A stretch of 15,420 bases of DNA from Deltaproteobacteria bacterium (GCA_021323355.1 JAJONK010000019.1:1-15420), one strand, 5' to 3'. Positions 1-7,231 are shown, numbered from the stretch's first letter. Numbers and translations: made by a program. Notes: a model not told the origin generated them from the letters alone.

Positions 1-1404
1 GAGCGACGTCAGTGTCCCCTGACCGATCTCGACACTGCTGGTCAGCAACACCGCCGAGCCATCGGCGTTGAGCCGCACGAGCGCTGAAGAATTCGACGGG
101 GTCATGGTAGTCTTAATCATGACCGCCATGCCCTTGCCGCGTACTTTGCCCGAGAGCGGGCGCGCAGCTTGCTCGGCGCCCCCCTGCCATCCGATGACTT
201 CGGCGGCGCGCCGAGCGCAGTCCGAAATTCCGACGGAGACCAGATTGTGCCCCGTTACAAACGGATCCCCTTCGCGCACCAGATTTTTTAGCCGCAGCTC
301 CAGCGGATCGATGCCCAATCGACGGGCGATATCATCCATCTGCGATTCATACGCCCAGCAAACCTGGGGCACGCCAAAGCCACGATAAGGGCCTGTCGGC
401 GGTGTATTGGTGTAAACACAATAAGTCGTCAAATCCTGGTGCTTGATCCGATAAGGTCCGCCGGATACTTCGCCACCGTTGCGTCCGGTGTTGGTTGATG
501 TCAATGCGTATGCGCCGATGTCGTAGACCGCTTCCACCTGTCGCGCGACAATCGTTCCGTCTCTCTTGACTCCGGTTTTGATTTTCACCACGGCTGCCTG
601 GCAATGGGCGGTAAGAAATACTTCCTCCCGCGTTAACACCCACTGGACCGGCCGATGCGCCTTGCGCGCAACCAACGCGGCCAGTGGTTCCAAGCGCGGA
701 TGCGTCTTGGCGCCATATCCGCCACCGACGAACGGCACGATGACTCGCACCATCGACTGCGGCAGACCCAGAAGTTCGGCCAGCTGGGTTCGTATCGATG
801 ACGGCGTTTGCGTCGACGTGTACAAGACCAGTTTTCCGGACGGCTCCCAGTAAGCCACCGTCGCATGAGGCTCGATGTGCGCGTGCTGTATTTTCGGCGA
901 TGTATACACATCCTCAAAAATTTCGTCCGACTCGCTAAAGCCGACAGCAACGTCGCCATCATCCACGTGATATCGGCTAAGCACATTGCCTTGGTCCTGA
1001 AGACGGAAGCCGCTCTTTGCCGGGAACGATTGCGCTTTGATTCGATCTACCTCGATTAAATCAAGCGCCTCCTCCGCGATATCCCGCGCCTCCGCCGCCA
1101 CTGCCGCAATTACCTCGCCGACATATCGCACCCGATCGATAGCCAACACCGGTTGATCTTTCACAACAGGTCCAAAAAACGCGTTCTTTCCTTTCAAATC
1201 GTTGCGGGTCAACACCGTCACAACGCCGGGCAGCTTCTCCGCCTTGCTCGCGTCAACGCGGAGAATTTTCGCATGCGGATAGGTGCTGCGCAGCGCCTTT
1301 ACGAATAACATTCCCGGCAGCTCAACGTCCGCCGCATACTGCGCCGCGCCCCTGATTTTTGCAGGACCATCGGCGCGAGAAACATCCAAACCGACACTGC
1401 TCAT
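1..1404 (-). CDS. Xanthine dehydrogenase family protein, molybdopterin-binding (large) subunit, C-terminus beyond the window
   Basis: Large catalytic subunit of a molybdenum hydroxylase (xanthine dehydrogenase / CO dehydrogenase / aldehyde oxidase superfamily). These cytoplasmic enzymes hydroxylate heterocycles, aldehydes or similar substrates at a molybdopterin centre. I read 468 uninterrupted codons from ATG at 1404 to the left edge; full family members are usually about 750-800 residues. An N-terminal a/b-hammerhead region covers about residues 15-120 (RVRYVGEVIAAVAA at 91-104). The Mo-cofactor part begins near 160, with HIEPHATVAYWE at 176-187, VPFVGGGYGAK at 223-233, GPYRGFGVPQ at 338-347 and SSVEIGQG at 456-463. 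The last C-terminal domain, with the catalytic Glu, lies outside. GGGYGAK in place of the classic GGFGGK, and no visible CoxL active-site Cys loop, argue against true CO dehydrogenase. The segment between IEV (117-119) and GNV (139-141) is about 15 residues shorter than I expect. The start overlaps the FAD-subunit stop by 4 bp (ATGA), so the two are translationally coupled. Substrate unknown. Confidence 0.93.
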   Translation of the reverse strand, partial: MSSVGLDVSRADGPAKIRGAAQYAADVELPGMLFVKALRSTYPHAKILRVDASKAEKLPGVVTVLTRNDLKGKNAFFGPVVKDQPVLAIDRVRYVGEVIAAVAAEARDIAEEALDLIEVDRIKAQSFPAKSGFRLQDQGNVLSRYHVDDGDVAVGFSESDEIFEDVYTSPKIQHAHIEPHATVAYWEPSGKLVLYTSTQTPSSIRTQLAELLGLPQSMVRVIVPFVGGGYGAKTHPRLEPLAALVARKAHRPVQWVLTREEVFLTAHCQAAVVKIKTGVKRDGTIVARQVEAVYDIGAYALTSTNTGRNGGEVSGGPYRIKHQDLTTYCVYTNTPPTGPYRGFGVPQVCWAYESQMDDIARRLGIDPLELRLKNLVREGDPFVTGHNLVSVGISDCARRAAEVIGWQGGAEQAARPLSGKVRGKGMAVMIKTTMTPSNSSALVRLNADGSAVLLTSSVEIGQGTLTSL

Positions 1405-2264
1405 CGAGTCCCTTCCTCGTTCAAACATGCCGTCAACGCGCGCCGCACCAGAACCTTGACGAGATGACGTTTGTAAGCCACCGTACCCCGCAAGTCATCG
1501 ATGGGATTCACGGCCGCTTGAGCCTTGGAGGCGATCTCCTCGATCGATTCCGATGTCATCGCTGTGCCGTTCACAAGATCTGCACCGGTGACCACAACCG
1601 GAACCGGCGAAACCGCACCCACGACAACTCGCGCTGCTTGGCAGATTCCGTTCGAGCGTTGCACCAAGGCAGCAACCCCTGCACAAGGCCGGTCCTCGGA
1701 AGAACGCGTGGCAAACTTTAAGTAAGTCCCTTTGGAATTGGGCGGCGGTGGCGGCACCAGTAGACCGGTGAGTAATTCATCCCGCTCCAGACCGGTCTCG
1801 TACATCCCGATTAAAAAATCGGCTAACTTGACGCTTCGCACTCTGTTGCGGTTCGTCAACTCGACGCTGGCATCCAAAGCGACCAATGCCGCCGGAGGGT
1901 CGGATTGATAGTCGGCATGCGCAAGGTTACCGGCGATGGTGGCCATGTTACGGATTCGTATATTGGCAACCACATGGCAGGCCTCGGCCAGCAGTGGGTA
2001 GTGTTCACGCACGACCGCGGCGCTTTCAACGTCGTAAATGCTCGCGAGACCGCCGATACGCAAACCGTCATTGGAGTTGTAGGTAATTTCTCCAGCGTCT
2101 TTAATTTTTTTTAAATTGATCAAAGTTTTCGGAACGAAAATACCCTGCTTGATCAAGATCAGAAGAGCAGTGCCGCCGGCAATGAGCTTGACGTCCTCTT
2201 CCGCCGCAAGAATTTTACAAGCTTCGGCAATCGATTTTGGTTCCAGGATTTCAAACCGTCGCAT
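1401..2264 (-). CDS. Molybdenum hydroxylase FAD-binding subunit (CoxM/XdhB family)
   Basis: FAD-binding medium subunit that passes electrons from the 2Fe-2S subunit to the final acceptor; soluble, 287 aa, the usual length for the family. Visible FAD-binding motifs are AGGTALL at residues 29-35 (family AGGTDLL type) and TIAGNLAHADYQSDPPA at 109-125 (family TIGGNL..ADP..DPPA). The C-terminal CO_deh_flav_C domain ends with DLRGTVAYKRHLVKVLV at 257-273. A PPPPP run at 171-175 sits in the loop between the FAD domain and the C-terminal domain. The ATG start is preceded by a GAGAGAA Shine-Dalgarno-like stretch. The gene overlaps the large subunit by 4 bp and lies 66 bp downstream of the beta-propeller gene. 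No 2Fe-2S subunit lies between or just upstream; if present it must be left of the window. Confidence 0.95.
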   Translation of the reverse strand: MRRFEILEPKSIAEACKILAAEEDVKLIAGGTALLILIKQGIFVPKTLINLKKIKDAGEITYNSNDGLRIGGLASIYDVESAAVVREHYPLLAEACHVVANIRIRNMATIAGNLAHADYQSDPPAALVALDASVELTNRNRVRSVKLADFLIGMYETGLERDELLTGLLVPPPPPNSKGTYLKFATRSSEDRPCAGVAALVQRSNGICQAARVVVGAVSPVPVVVTGADLVNGTAMTSESIEEIASKAQAAVNPIDDLRGTVAYKRHLVKVLVRRALTACLNEEGTR

Positions 2265-2290
2265 GTGTTCTCTCGCGGCTAGCTACAGTG

Positions 2291-2318
2291 CAGCGCGGCG
2301 GAGAATCCGCCTCTGCTG
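2291..2318. other. Intergenic stem-loop between the beta-propeller and FAD-subunit genes
   Basis: A perfect 6-bp stem GGCGGA/TCCGCC with a GAA loop occupies 2297-2311. It extends imperfectly through CAGC (2291-2294) and GCTG (2315-2318). It lies in the 66-bp gap just upstream of the FAD-subunit start on the transcribed minus strand. There is no following T-tract, so it does not look like an intrinsic terminator. It could be an mRNA-stability or processing hairpin, or chance structure in GC-rich sequence. Confidence 0.35.
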
Positions 2319-2330
2319 GTTGTGCTTTCA

Positions 2331-3416
2331 TCAATCGTCGGCAGCAGCCCAAAGCACGCGAATCGCCGGAGGTCTCAAGTATTTCGTGCCGCGCTTTTGC
2401 AATCCGACTTCTTCCCAGGTATCGCCGCGGTCGTAGGTGACGTAGATCGCGCCTTCCCCCGGAGGGCCTGCCGTATGACCGCGAGCGACATCGCCGAACG
2501 CCGCAAAAATAGAATCGGTGTTGTACGGATTATACGCAAGCTGCCAGCACATCGCGGTATGCTTCACCGGCAATCCTGCGCCCACCTGCCGCCAAGTCTC
2601 GCCGCCGTCTTCGCTGCGATAGATGCGGCCGTCGACCCCGCCCGGCCTGTCCCAATACTGCGGCGAGCCATGCCCGGCGGCCAAAAACATCGCCGGCCGA
2701 TTGCCGGGCAGATTAATCACGTCATGAAAGTAGTCGCTCTCCATACCTTTTTCGGCGCGTTTCCATCCCTTCTCAGGCGGATCGGCACGAAAGAAGCCAC
2801 GCGACGTTGCAGTGAAATATTTTGTTTTGCTGCCCGGTGATCTGACGATCATGTGAATATCGGGATACTCGAGCCCCTCGCTGACATCTTCCCAGGTCTT
2901 GCCCCTGTCAAAGCTTCTAACAATGCCGCCATGTTCGAGGGCCAGGTAAATACAGGTCGAATCTTCCGGATCGATATAGATATGGCGCACGTGACCCTGG
3001 TGCGGCGGATGCGGAAAATACCATTTGTACTGAACTTCAGCGGGCATTTCGGTAAGTGATTTAAGCTCCTCCCAGGTACCGCCCCCGTCTTCGCTGCGAT
3101 AGAGATGAACCGGTTCGGTTCCGGCGTAAATGACGCGATCATCAGTAGGGTCAACCGTCACCCATCGAATATCGCCTTCGAGCGTGCGCTGCCAATGCCG
3201 GCCGGCATCTTGAGTGCGGTACAAACCGTCAAAGGTTACGCCGGCAAAGACAATCTCCGGAGAATTTTTACATCCGTAAACGGAATCCACCACACGATCT
3301 TTGAAGTACGGCTCAAACTCCCTCGAACCGCCCATCGAAGTCCAAATATCAGCGACCCCCCGAAATAAAATCATTCCCGCCTGAGTACCCGCATAGAGTC
3401 GGTAGGCTTCAGCCAT
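2331..3416 (-). CDS. BNR/Asp-box repeat beta-propeller protein (sialidase / Ycf48-like fold)
   Basis: A 361-residue protein with at least five Asp-box motifs (S/T-x-D-x-G-x-x-W): TQDAGRHW at 68-75, SEDGGGTW at 108-115, SFDRGKTW at 168-175, SEDGGETW at 268-275 and TYDRGDTW at 327-334. Each sits in a repeat with a preceding xIYAGT/IYLAL-type strand, so a six- or seven-bladed propeller fills the whole chain. No signal peptide or membrane segment is visible at the N-terminus (MAEAYRLYAGTQAG), so a cytoplasmic location is likely, unlike secreted sialidases. The ATG is preceded by a strong GGAGGGA Shine-Dalgarno. Such proteins are often annotated as exo-alpha-sialidase or glycosyl hydrolase, but I see no catalytic sialidase Arg triad or enzyme domain and would not infer hydrolase activity. 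It lies directly upstream of the molybdenum hydroxylase pair, probably in the same transcript; its job there is unknown. Confidence 0.9.
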   Translation of the reverse strand: MAEAYRLYAGTQAGMILFRGVADIWTSMGGSREFEPYFKDRVVDSVYGCKNSPEIVFAGVTFDGLYRTQDAGRHWQRTLEGDIRWVTVDPTDDRVIYAGTEPVHLYRSEDGGGTWEELKSLTEMPAEVQYKWYFPHPPHQGHVRHIYIDPEDSTCIYLALEHGGIVRSFDRGKTWEDVSEGLEYPDIHMIVRSPGSKTKYFTATSRGFFRADPPEKGWKRAEKGMESDYFHDVINLPGNRPAMFLAAGHGSPQYWDRPGGVDGRIYRSEDGGETWRQVGAGLPVKHTAMCWQLAYNPYNTDSIFAAFGDVARGHTAGPPGEGAIYVTYDRGDTWEEVGLQKRGTKYLRPPAIRVLWAAADD

Positions 3417-3480
3417 TTCTGTCCCTCCGAAAACTAATTGTCGTATCCGTAGTTGCTAGAAATAATTCTTGCGTACAGAA

Positions 3481-3564
3481 GGATGAATGATGAAAGCGAA
3501 AAGATGAAAAAAACTTGGAAACCGCCTTCGGGCCCGCATTCACTTTATCCTTTAGCCTTTATCC
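3481..3564. repeat. Heptad short-tandem-repeat hairpin in the gap upstream of the beta-propeller gene
   Basis: The left arm (3481-3508) is four consecutive degenerate 7-mers: ggatgaa, tgatgaa, agcgaaa, agatgaa. The right arm (3537-3564), read on the opposite strand, is also heptameric: ggataaa, ggctaaa, ggataaa, gtgaatg. The outermost heptads pair fully if one G-U pair is allowed; the next two pair partially. The arms are separated by 28 bp. This resembles the heptameric short repeats known from intergenic DNA of several bacterial groups. Function is unknown; it could end the upstream SDR transcript or be a selfish or structural repeat. Confidence 0.6.
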
Positions 3565-3617
3565 TGCGCCTCGGCGCCTTGCCAGCATCCACTTCCATGC
3601 AATTCACCAAGCAGATC

Positions 3618-4361
3618 TCAGTTAAAAACCATCCCGCCATTCACATGGAGCAACTGACCCGTCATAAAAGCGCTATCCTCGGTGGCCAGAAAATGAACAC
3701 CTTCAGCGATATCTCGCGGCTGTCCGGCTCGGCCCAGCGGCATGCCGGCGCTCATCTTCGCCCATTCCGCATCGGTATGAACCGCCAACACGCGCGCTGT
3801 TGCGGTGAGACCCGGGGCAATTGTATTGACGCGCACGCCGTAAGGCGCCATTTCCAAGGCCAGTGATTTAGAAAAGGCAATGATGGCAGCTTTGGCCGCC
3901 GAGTAAGCGGTCCTCCCGGCGCTGCCGGTGATACCGAAATTGGACGATGTGTTGATAATGGCGCCGCTTTTGGCTTCCTTCATACGCTTGCTCACGGCCT
4001 GACAACAGAGAAACGTGGCTTTCAGATTGACATCGATCACTTCGCGCCACTCCGAAAGCGGAAACTCATGAATGGGATGTTTGTGGATTGTTCCGCCGGC
4101 TAGATTCACCAGCACGTCGATGCGCCGGTGCTTTGCAAAGATCGTTTCGAATACTTCTTTGATTTCAGCGGCGCGTCTTAGCTCGATTCGAGAGAATTCC
4201 GCCTCATACTTGTCTTTGCGCAATTGATCGACAAACTCCTGCCCCGCTTTGTCGTTTTGATCGACGATGCAGACGCCGAATCCGCTCTGCGCCAGCCGTG
4301 CCACAACAGCCTGACCGATTCCACCCGCGCCCCCAGTCACTACTGCAATTTTGTTTGCCAT
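3618..4361 (-). CDS. Short-chain dehydrogenase/reductase (FabG-like classical SDR)
   Basis: NAD(P)-dependent oxidoreductase, cytosolic, 247 aa from the preferred ATG at 4361. Motifs in that numbering are cofactor loop TGGAGGIG at 9-16, an acidic residue after beta-2 (CIVDQN, Asp34) favouring NAD(H), NLAG at 86-89, structural Asn112, and the catalytic set Ser140, Tyr153, Lys157 (AYSAAK), with the C-terminal GRAGQPRDIAEGVHFLATE and VNGG. An in-frame GTG at 4394, immediately after the TAA of the upstream SDR, would add 11 residues. The ATG is preferred because MANKIAVVTGG matches the usual SDR N-terminus and a GAGGG stretch lies upstream. It follows another SDR at close spacing, so the two are co-transcribed, probably catalysing successive alcohol/ketone oxidations of one pathway. 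Substrate not deducible; 3-oxoacyl-ACP reductase annotation would be generic. Confidence 0.93.
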   Translation of the reverse strand: MANKIAVVTGGAGGIGQAVVARLAQSGFGVCIVDQNDKAGQEFVDQLRKDKYEAEFSRIELRRAAEIKEVFETIFAKHRRIDVLVNLAGGTIHKHPIHEFPLSEWREVIDVNLKATFLCCQAVSKRMKEAKSGAIINTSSNFGITGSAGRTAYSAAKAAIIAFSKSLALEMAPYGVRVNTIAPGLTATARVLAVHTDAEWAKMSAGMPLGRAGQPRDIAEGVHFLATEDSAFMTGQLLHVNGGMVFN

Positions 4362-4394
4362 GGTTTCACTCTGCCCTCGAAACAAACCTTCCAC

Positions 4395-5144
4395 TTACCA
4401 CATAATGCTGCCGCCATTGACGATCACCGTCTGGCCGGTAATAAAGTCGGCGGCATCGCTGGCCAAGAACACCGCAGTGCCTACCAGGTCTTCGGGCTGG
4501 CCGATTCGGCCCAGTGGAATTTTTTGGGCCTGGGAATAAATTTGCTCCTCGCTCTGATGGCCGCGCGGTTGCGCCGTATCGGTGATCCCGGGGCAAATCA
4601 CATTCACGGTGATCTGACGCGGCGCCAGTTCTAATGCCAGGGATTTAGAAAAGCCGATGATGCCGGCCTTTGAAGATGCGTAGTGAGCGGCATTTTTGGC
4701 GCCCTGAAATGCTCGTCCCGAAGTGATGCTGATGATCCTGCCACTTCCCTGCTGCAAAAATGTGCCGGACACGGCTCTCGAACAGAGAAACGCCCCTATC
4801 AGATTGGTGCCGATGACACGATCCCAGTCTTCCTCTTTCATTTCCTCTACCGAGCTTACCGGGAAGATGCCCGCATTGTTGATTAAGATATCGAGCTTGC
4901 CGAACTCTCTTAACGACTCATCGACCATTGTTTGTACGGAGTCCTCATTCGACACGTCGGTACTTGCTGCGAAGGCTGTTCCGCCTGACGCTTCGACCCT
5001 GCTCTTGACCGATGCGGCGTTTTCTTCATTGATATCGGCAACGACCACCTTCGCGCCTTCGCGAGCCAACCCGAGCGCCAGCGTTCTGCCGATCCCCTGC
5101 CCCGCCCCGGTAACTATAGCGATACGATTTTTGAGTCGTTCCAT
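4395..5144 (-). CDS. Short-chain dehydrogenase/reductase (FabG-like classical SDR)
   Basis: Second classical SDR, 249 aa. It has TGAGQGIG at 12-19, Asp37 at the end of beta-2 (VVVADINEEN; NAD(H) preference), NNAG at 89-92, Asn114, and catalytic Ser142, Tyr155, Lys159 (HYASSK). The C-terminal GRIGQPEDLVGTAVFLAS at 212-229 and TGQTVIVNGG at 236-245 are typical. The ATG directly abuts the TAA of the IclR-type regulator with no gap, and its own stop is 33 bp before the next SDR start. Regulator and both dehydrogenases are therefore one operon. The two SDRs share the fold but differ at the beta-2 and substrate-loop regions (ITDTAQPRGHQSEEQIYSQA here), so different substrates are likely. The sequence does not show which compound. 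Confidence 0.94.
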   Translation of the reverse strand: MERLKNRIAIVTGAGQGIGRTLALGLAREGAKVVVADINEENAASVKSRVEASGGTAFAASTDVSNEDSVQTMVDESLREFGKLDILINNAGIFPVSSVEEMKEEDWDRVIGTNLIGAFLCSRAVSGTFLQQGSGRIISITSGRAFQGAKNAAHYASSKAGIIGFSKSLALELAPRQITVNVICPGITDTAQPRGHQSEEQIYSQAQKIPLGRIGQPEDLVGTAVFLASDAADFITGQTVIVNGGSIMW

Positions 5145-5945
5145 TTACTTGACCATCCGCAGTCGTTTTCCGCTCGCGTCCGAGCTTTGCGTGCCTCTGG
5201 AATAGCCAACCGTGGTGGATAGACGTTCAGCGAACTTCTTGACTATCTTCCCCGTTCTTTCAATTCCATTTGCTTTGATTCGCTCGGCAGGTCCTATAAC
5301 GGCTATGCTGCCGACAAGATCTCTGCTAAGGAAACACGGAGCAGCGACACCCGCCGTGTAGGAGTATCTTTCTTGAATGCTCACCGCATAGCCGTGCCGT
5401 TTTATCTCCTCGATCTTTTTCAATATCTGCTTCGGCGAAGTTATCGTGAAGGGTGTGAACTTCTCAAAGTTTTTCATGTTAAGTATCGAGAGAATCTCTT
5501 CCTGCGGCAGCACTGCCAAGATCGCGAAGGCAGAGGAGCCAACAAAGAGAGGGCGTGGAACTCCGGTTTCGATTACAGTGCGCGTATGATGAGGGCTTTC
5601 ACGGCGTTCTATCGTTACACAGGAGTCGTACTGAAATCGTTCGCAATAAATTGCCGTCTCTCCGGTGGCCTCGACTAGCTGCTCCAGGTAAGGCACAACT
5701 ACATCCCGCATGGTAAAGCATCTGCGGTAATCCTCGGCAAGCACTAGCAGCTTCGGTCCAAGACCATAAAAACCACCATTGTCGATTCTTTGGACAAAAC
5801 CCTTTTGCCGCAAGGAATTCAGAAGGCGATAAGCCGTTGCTTTGTCCAGGTTTAGGTTCCGCGCAAGATCCTTTAACGCGAGCGGCTTCCTCGATCGGCT
5901 CAATTCCTCTAAGAGATTGATCGCTTTAGTTACTGAAGCGTTCAT
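5145..5945 (-). CDS. IclR-family transcriptional regulator
   Basis: 266-residue IclR regulator, usual length. The N-terminal winged helix-turn-helix is at about residues 5-65 (LKDLARNLNLDKATAYRLLN at 24-43; GFYGLGPKLLVLA at 58-70). The effector-binding domain is at about 80-250 (ETAIYCERFQ, TGVPRPLFVGSSAFAILAVLP, YAVSIQERYSYTAGVAAPCF). The small-molecule pocket residues cannot be matched to a ligand. IclR proteins commonly control aromatic or acid catabolism and often themselves. It heads the operon with the two SDRs (stop abuts the next ATG), so it probably regulates them and perhaps the downstream molybdenum hydroxylase genes. No good Shine-Dalgarno precedes the ATG, whose leader is only about 35 nt from the promoter listed next. 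A hydrophilic tail (residues 250-266) is unusual but not diagnostic. Confidence 0.95.
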   Translation of the reverse strand: MNASVTKAINLLEELSRSRKPLALKDLARNLNLDKATAYRLLNSLRQKGFVQRIDNGGFYGLGPKLLVLAEDYRRCFTMRDVVVPYLEQLVEATGETAIYCERFQYDSCVTIERRESPHHTRTVIETGVPRPLFVGSSAFAILAVLPQEEILSILNMKNFEKFTPFTITSPKQILKKIEEIKRHGYAVSIQERYSYTAGVAAPCFLSRDLVGSIAVIGPAERIKANGIERTGKIVKKFAERLSTTVGYSRGTQSSDASGKRLRMVK

Positions 5946-5986
5946 TTTGATAATTGAAATGCTATTTTGACTGGAATTACTCTCGA

Positions 5987-6013
5987 ATTATAGTAAAGAC
6001 AAACACGTGTCAA
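5987..6013 (-). promoter_or_regulatory. Sigma70-type promoter of the iclR-SDR operon with an overlapping palindrome
   Basis: On the minus strand a perfect TTGACA (6008-6013) and a perfect TATAAT (5987-5992) are separated by 15 bp, shorter than the optimal 17. Transcription would start near 5980, about 35 nt before the regulator's ATG. The 8-bp palindrome ACACGTGT (6003-6010) overlaps the -35 hexamer and is a candidate operator for autoregulation. Hexamers are seen directly; use as a promoter or operator is inferred. Confidence 0.6.
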
Positions 6014-6037
6014 CTACATATGGAAGTGTTCTAGAAG

Positions 6038-6293
6038 ATGGATCAAGATCAACCGGCAGAAATTTTATTCACTAGCCGGAACGCTCCGCAAATACCTTCC
6101 AGGCTGTTGCGGCGGATATCTACTACCGTCACCAAGGCGGTCGATGTCCGCGTGGAGCTGCTTGAGAGCGAAGACAATCAAATCAGGATCAGAGCGACTG
6201 AACCTCATCGAGTATGCGGTGTAGCTCAACCACAACGACGAACTAGAGAAGCGAATTAACGCATTGGAGGAACGCCTGAAGGAGCAGAGATGA
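6038..6293 (+). pseudogene. Broken small coiled-coil gene, phage-like
   Basis: Three frames must be joined to read a sensible protein. SANTFQAVAADIYYRHQ is in one frame (from about 6085), AVDVRVELLESED in the next, then SGSERLNLIEYAV, an in-frame TAG (about 6219), and NDELEKRINALEERLKEQR ending at TGA 6291-6293. The last part is a heptad-patterned coiled coil. The stop overlaps the ATG of the next gene (ATGA at 6290-6293), the kind of junction seen in compact phage operons, which supports this end being real. The family is not recognised. A 73-codon open frame from 6038 covers part of this region but leaves the sensible frame at both ends, so I do not accept it as an intact gene. Confidence 0.4.
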
Positions 6294-6562
6294 CCTCAGC
6301 GTTAGAAAACCGATCGAGACAGGCTGAGCGGAAACTGACCCGAATTGCGTGTCCCATGGCCGAGCACAAGCGAGCTTTCATATTCATCGACGGCGAGAGC
6401 GCCAAGCGGGACCTAGCCAACGAGATTGAGAGCGTCGCTTGATGCCTATCCGCGGTGCAAGGACAAGCAGAAGATTATCTTCATGCACGGCAGCGGGACA
6501 GCGAGCTGCCAAAGCAAGAAGCACCGTTTGGAATCCACATTATGAAAATTGGAGACGAGTAA
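6290..6562 (+). pseudogene. Broken small hypothetical gene, phage-like
   Basis: ATG at 6290 overlaps the preceding stop and opens a 50-residue frame with HKRAFIFIDGESAKRDLANE in its second half, ending at TGA 6440-6442. Shifting frame at that stop continues as DAYPRCKDKQKIIFMHG. Shifting back gives LPKQEAPFGIHIMKIGDE and a TAA at 6560-6562 that directly abuts the next ATG. Both ends thus look like genuine gene junctions although the interior is out of frame. That suggests one gene of about 90 codons with two compensating indels. No family recognised. Confidence 0.35.
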
Positions 6563-6903
6563 ATGCCAACCATCAAAGGCCTACCAGCGGTCAGGAAGAT
6601 CGACTCAACCAGACAAGTTTCAGGCCGGAATGCCGCGGTTAAGTCCGAGTTTTTCGGCGCTATCAACAACGTCGAGCCCTTTCAGTGGGGCAGCCAGTTT
6701 CAAAAGAGATCGTCGGCAGGCGGATTGAGTTTTTCTCCGAGCACGGAGTTTTTGAGTCGATCAAGGACGGAAAGTACCTGGTGAAGTTTGGACTAGGTTA
6801 TGTGCAGACCGAGAGCGGCCCTTTCATCCTAGACCTTGGCGGAATCGTGAATAGAGCCATGACAGGAGCGAAAGCCGGCGGTGCTGTTGAATTCGTGAAA
6901 TGA
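6563..6903 (+). pseudogene. Broken hypothetical gene with one frameshift
   Basis: ATG at 6563 directly follows the previous TAA. Frame 1 reads MPTIKGLPAVRKIDSTRQ ... SEFFGAINNVEPFQWG and then turns to serine/arginine-rich nonsense. Moving to the next frame near 6685 continues cleanly as PVSKEIVGRRIEFFSEHGVF ... YLVKFGLGYVQTESGPFIL and ends AKAGGAVEFVK at TGA 6901-6903. The joined product is about 113 residues, mixed alpha/beta in character, without signal or membrane segment. The stop overlaps the next ATG (ATGA at 6900-6903). I do not recognise the family; position suggests a small phage-element gene. Confidence 0.45.
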
Positions 6904-6965
6904 CTCCAACCTTCCGTAGTTATCAATATCCCGATTACAGCAATCATTATCTCGACGAAGATTAG
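6900..6965 (+). CDS. Very short ORF coupled to the preceding gene
   Basis: ATG overlapping the previous TGA starts a 21-codon frame rich in Tyr and acidic residues (SYQYPDYSNHYLDED), ending at TAG 6963-6965. The same frame stays open after the stop (DNELHFAGISRVNKFVQ) to about 7019, so this may be another gene broken by a nonsense mutation. The only support is the ATGA overlap and the plausible composition. Confidence 0.25.
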   Translation: MTPTFRSYQYPDYSNHYLDED

Positions 6966-7037
6966 GACAACGAACTTCATTTTGCTGGGATATCACGCGT
7001 GAATAAGTTTGTTCAATAACAAAGATAAGATTTAACA

Positions 7038-7223
7038 ATGGAGACATTTGAACATGACGGATCACGGACGGGCGTGGTCGCTGGACTGGTAATGTTATGT
7101 TGGACTAGCCGCCTGCTGCTGGGGTTGTGTAACAGTTCTTTGATTAGGTCGGTAATTGACCAAGTAGTAATGAGTGACGAACGCAAACGCTGCGGCAAGA
7201 AATACAAGAAAACAATCTTTTAA
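7038..7223 (+). CDS. Small hypothetical ORF with one hydrophobic stretch
   Basis: 61 codons. Residues about 12-32 (GVVAGLVMLCWTSRLLLGLC) are hydrophobic enough for one membrane segment and the C-terminus is strongly basic (ERKRCGKKYKKT). No convincing Shine-Dalgarno is seen. In this setting it could be the stump of a holin-like or other small membrane protein of the prophage, or a chance frame. No family recognised. Confidence 0.22.
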   Translation: METFEHDGSRTGVVAGLVMLCWTSRLLLGLCNSSLIRSVIDQVVMSDERKRCGKKYKKTIF

Positions 7224-7231
7224 GGCATCAA

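Noticed and set aside
1..2264. Aerobic CO dehydrogenase (coxML)
   Set aside because: The diagnostic Cys-containing active-site loop of CoxL is not seen in the part present, and no CoxS gene is adjacent.
2116..2840. Plus-strand open frames of over 100 codons across the FAD-subunit and propeller genes
   Set aside because: Antisense shadows of well-recognised genes with unlikely composition.
2331..3416. Sialidase or glycosyl hydrolase function for the beta-propeller
   Set aside because: Only Asp boxes are visible, which are structural; no catalytic residues or signal peptide to support a hydrolase.
6798..7065. Minus-strand frames opposite the end of the 6563-6903 gene, with hydrophobic runs
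   Set aside because: They overlap the clearly protein-like plus-strand frame and have no ribosome-binding site; shadows.
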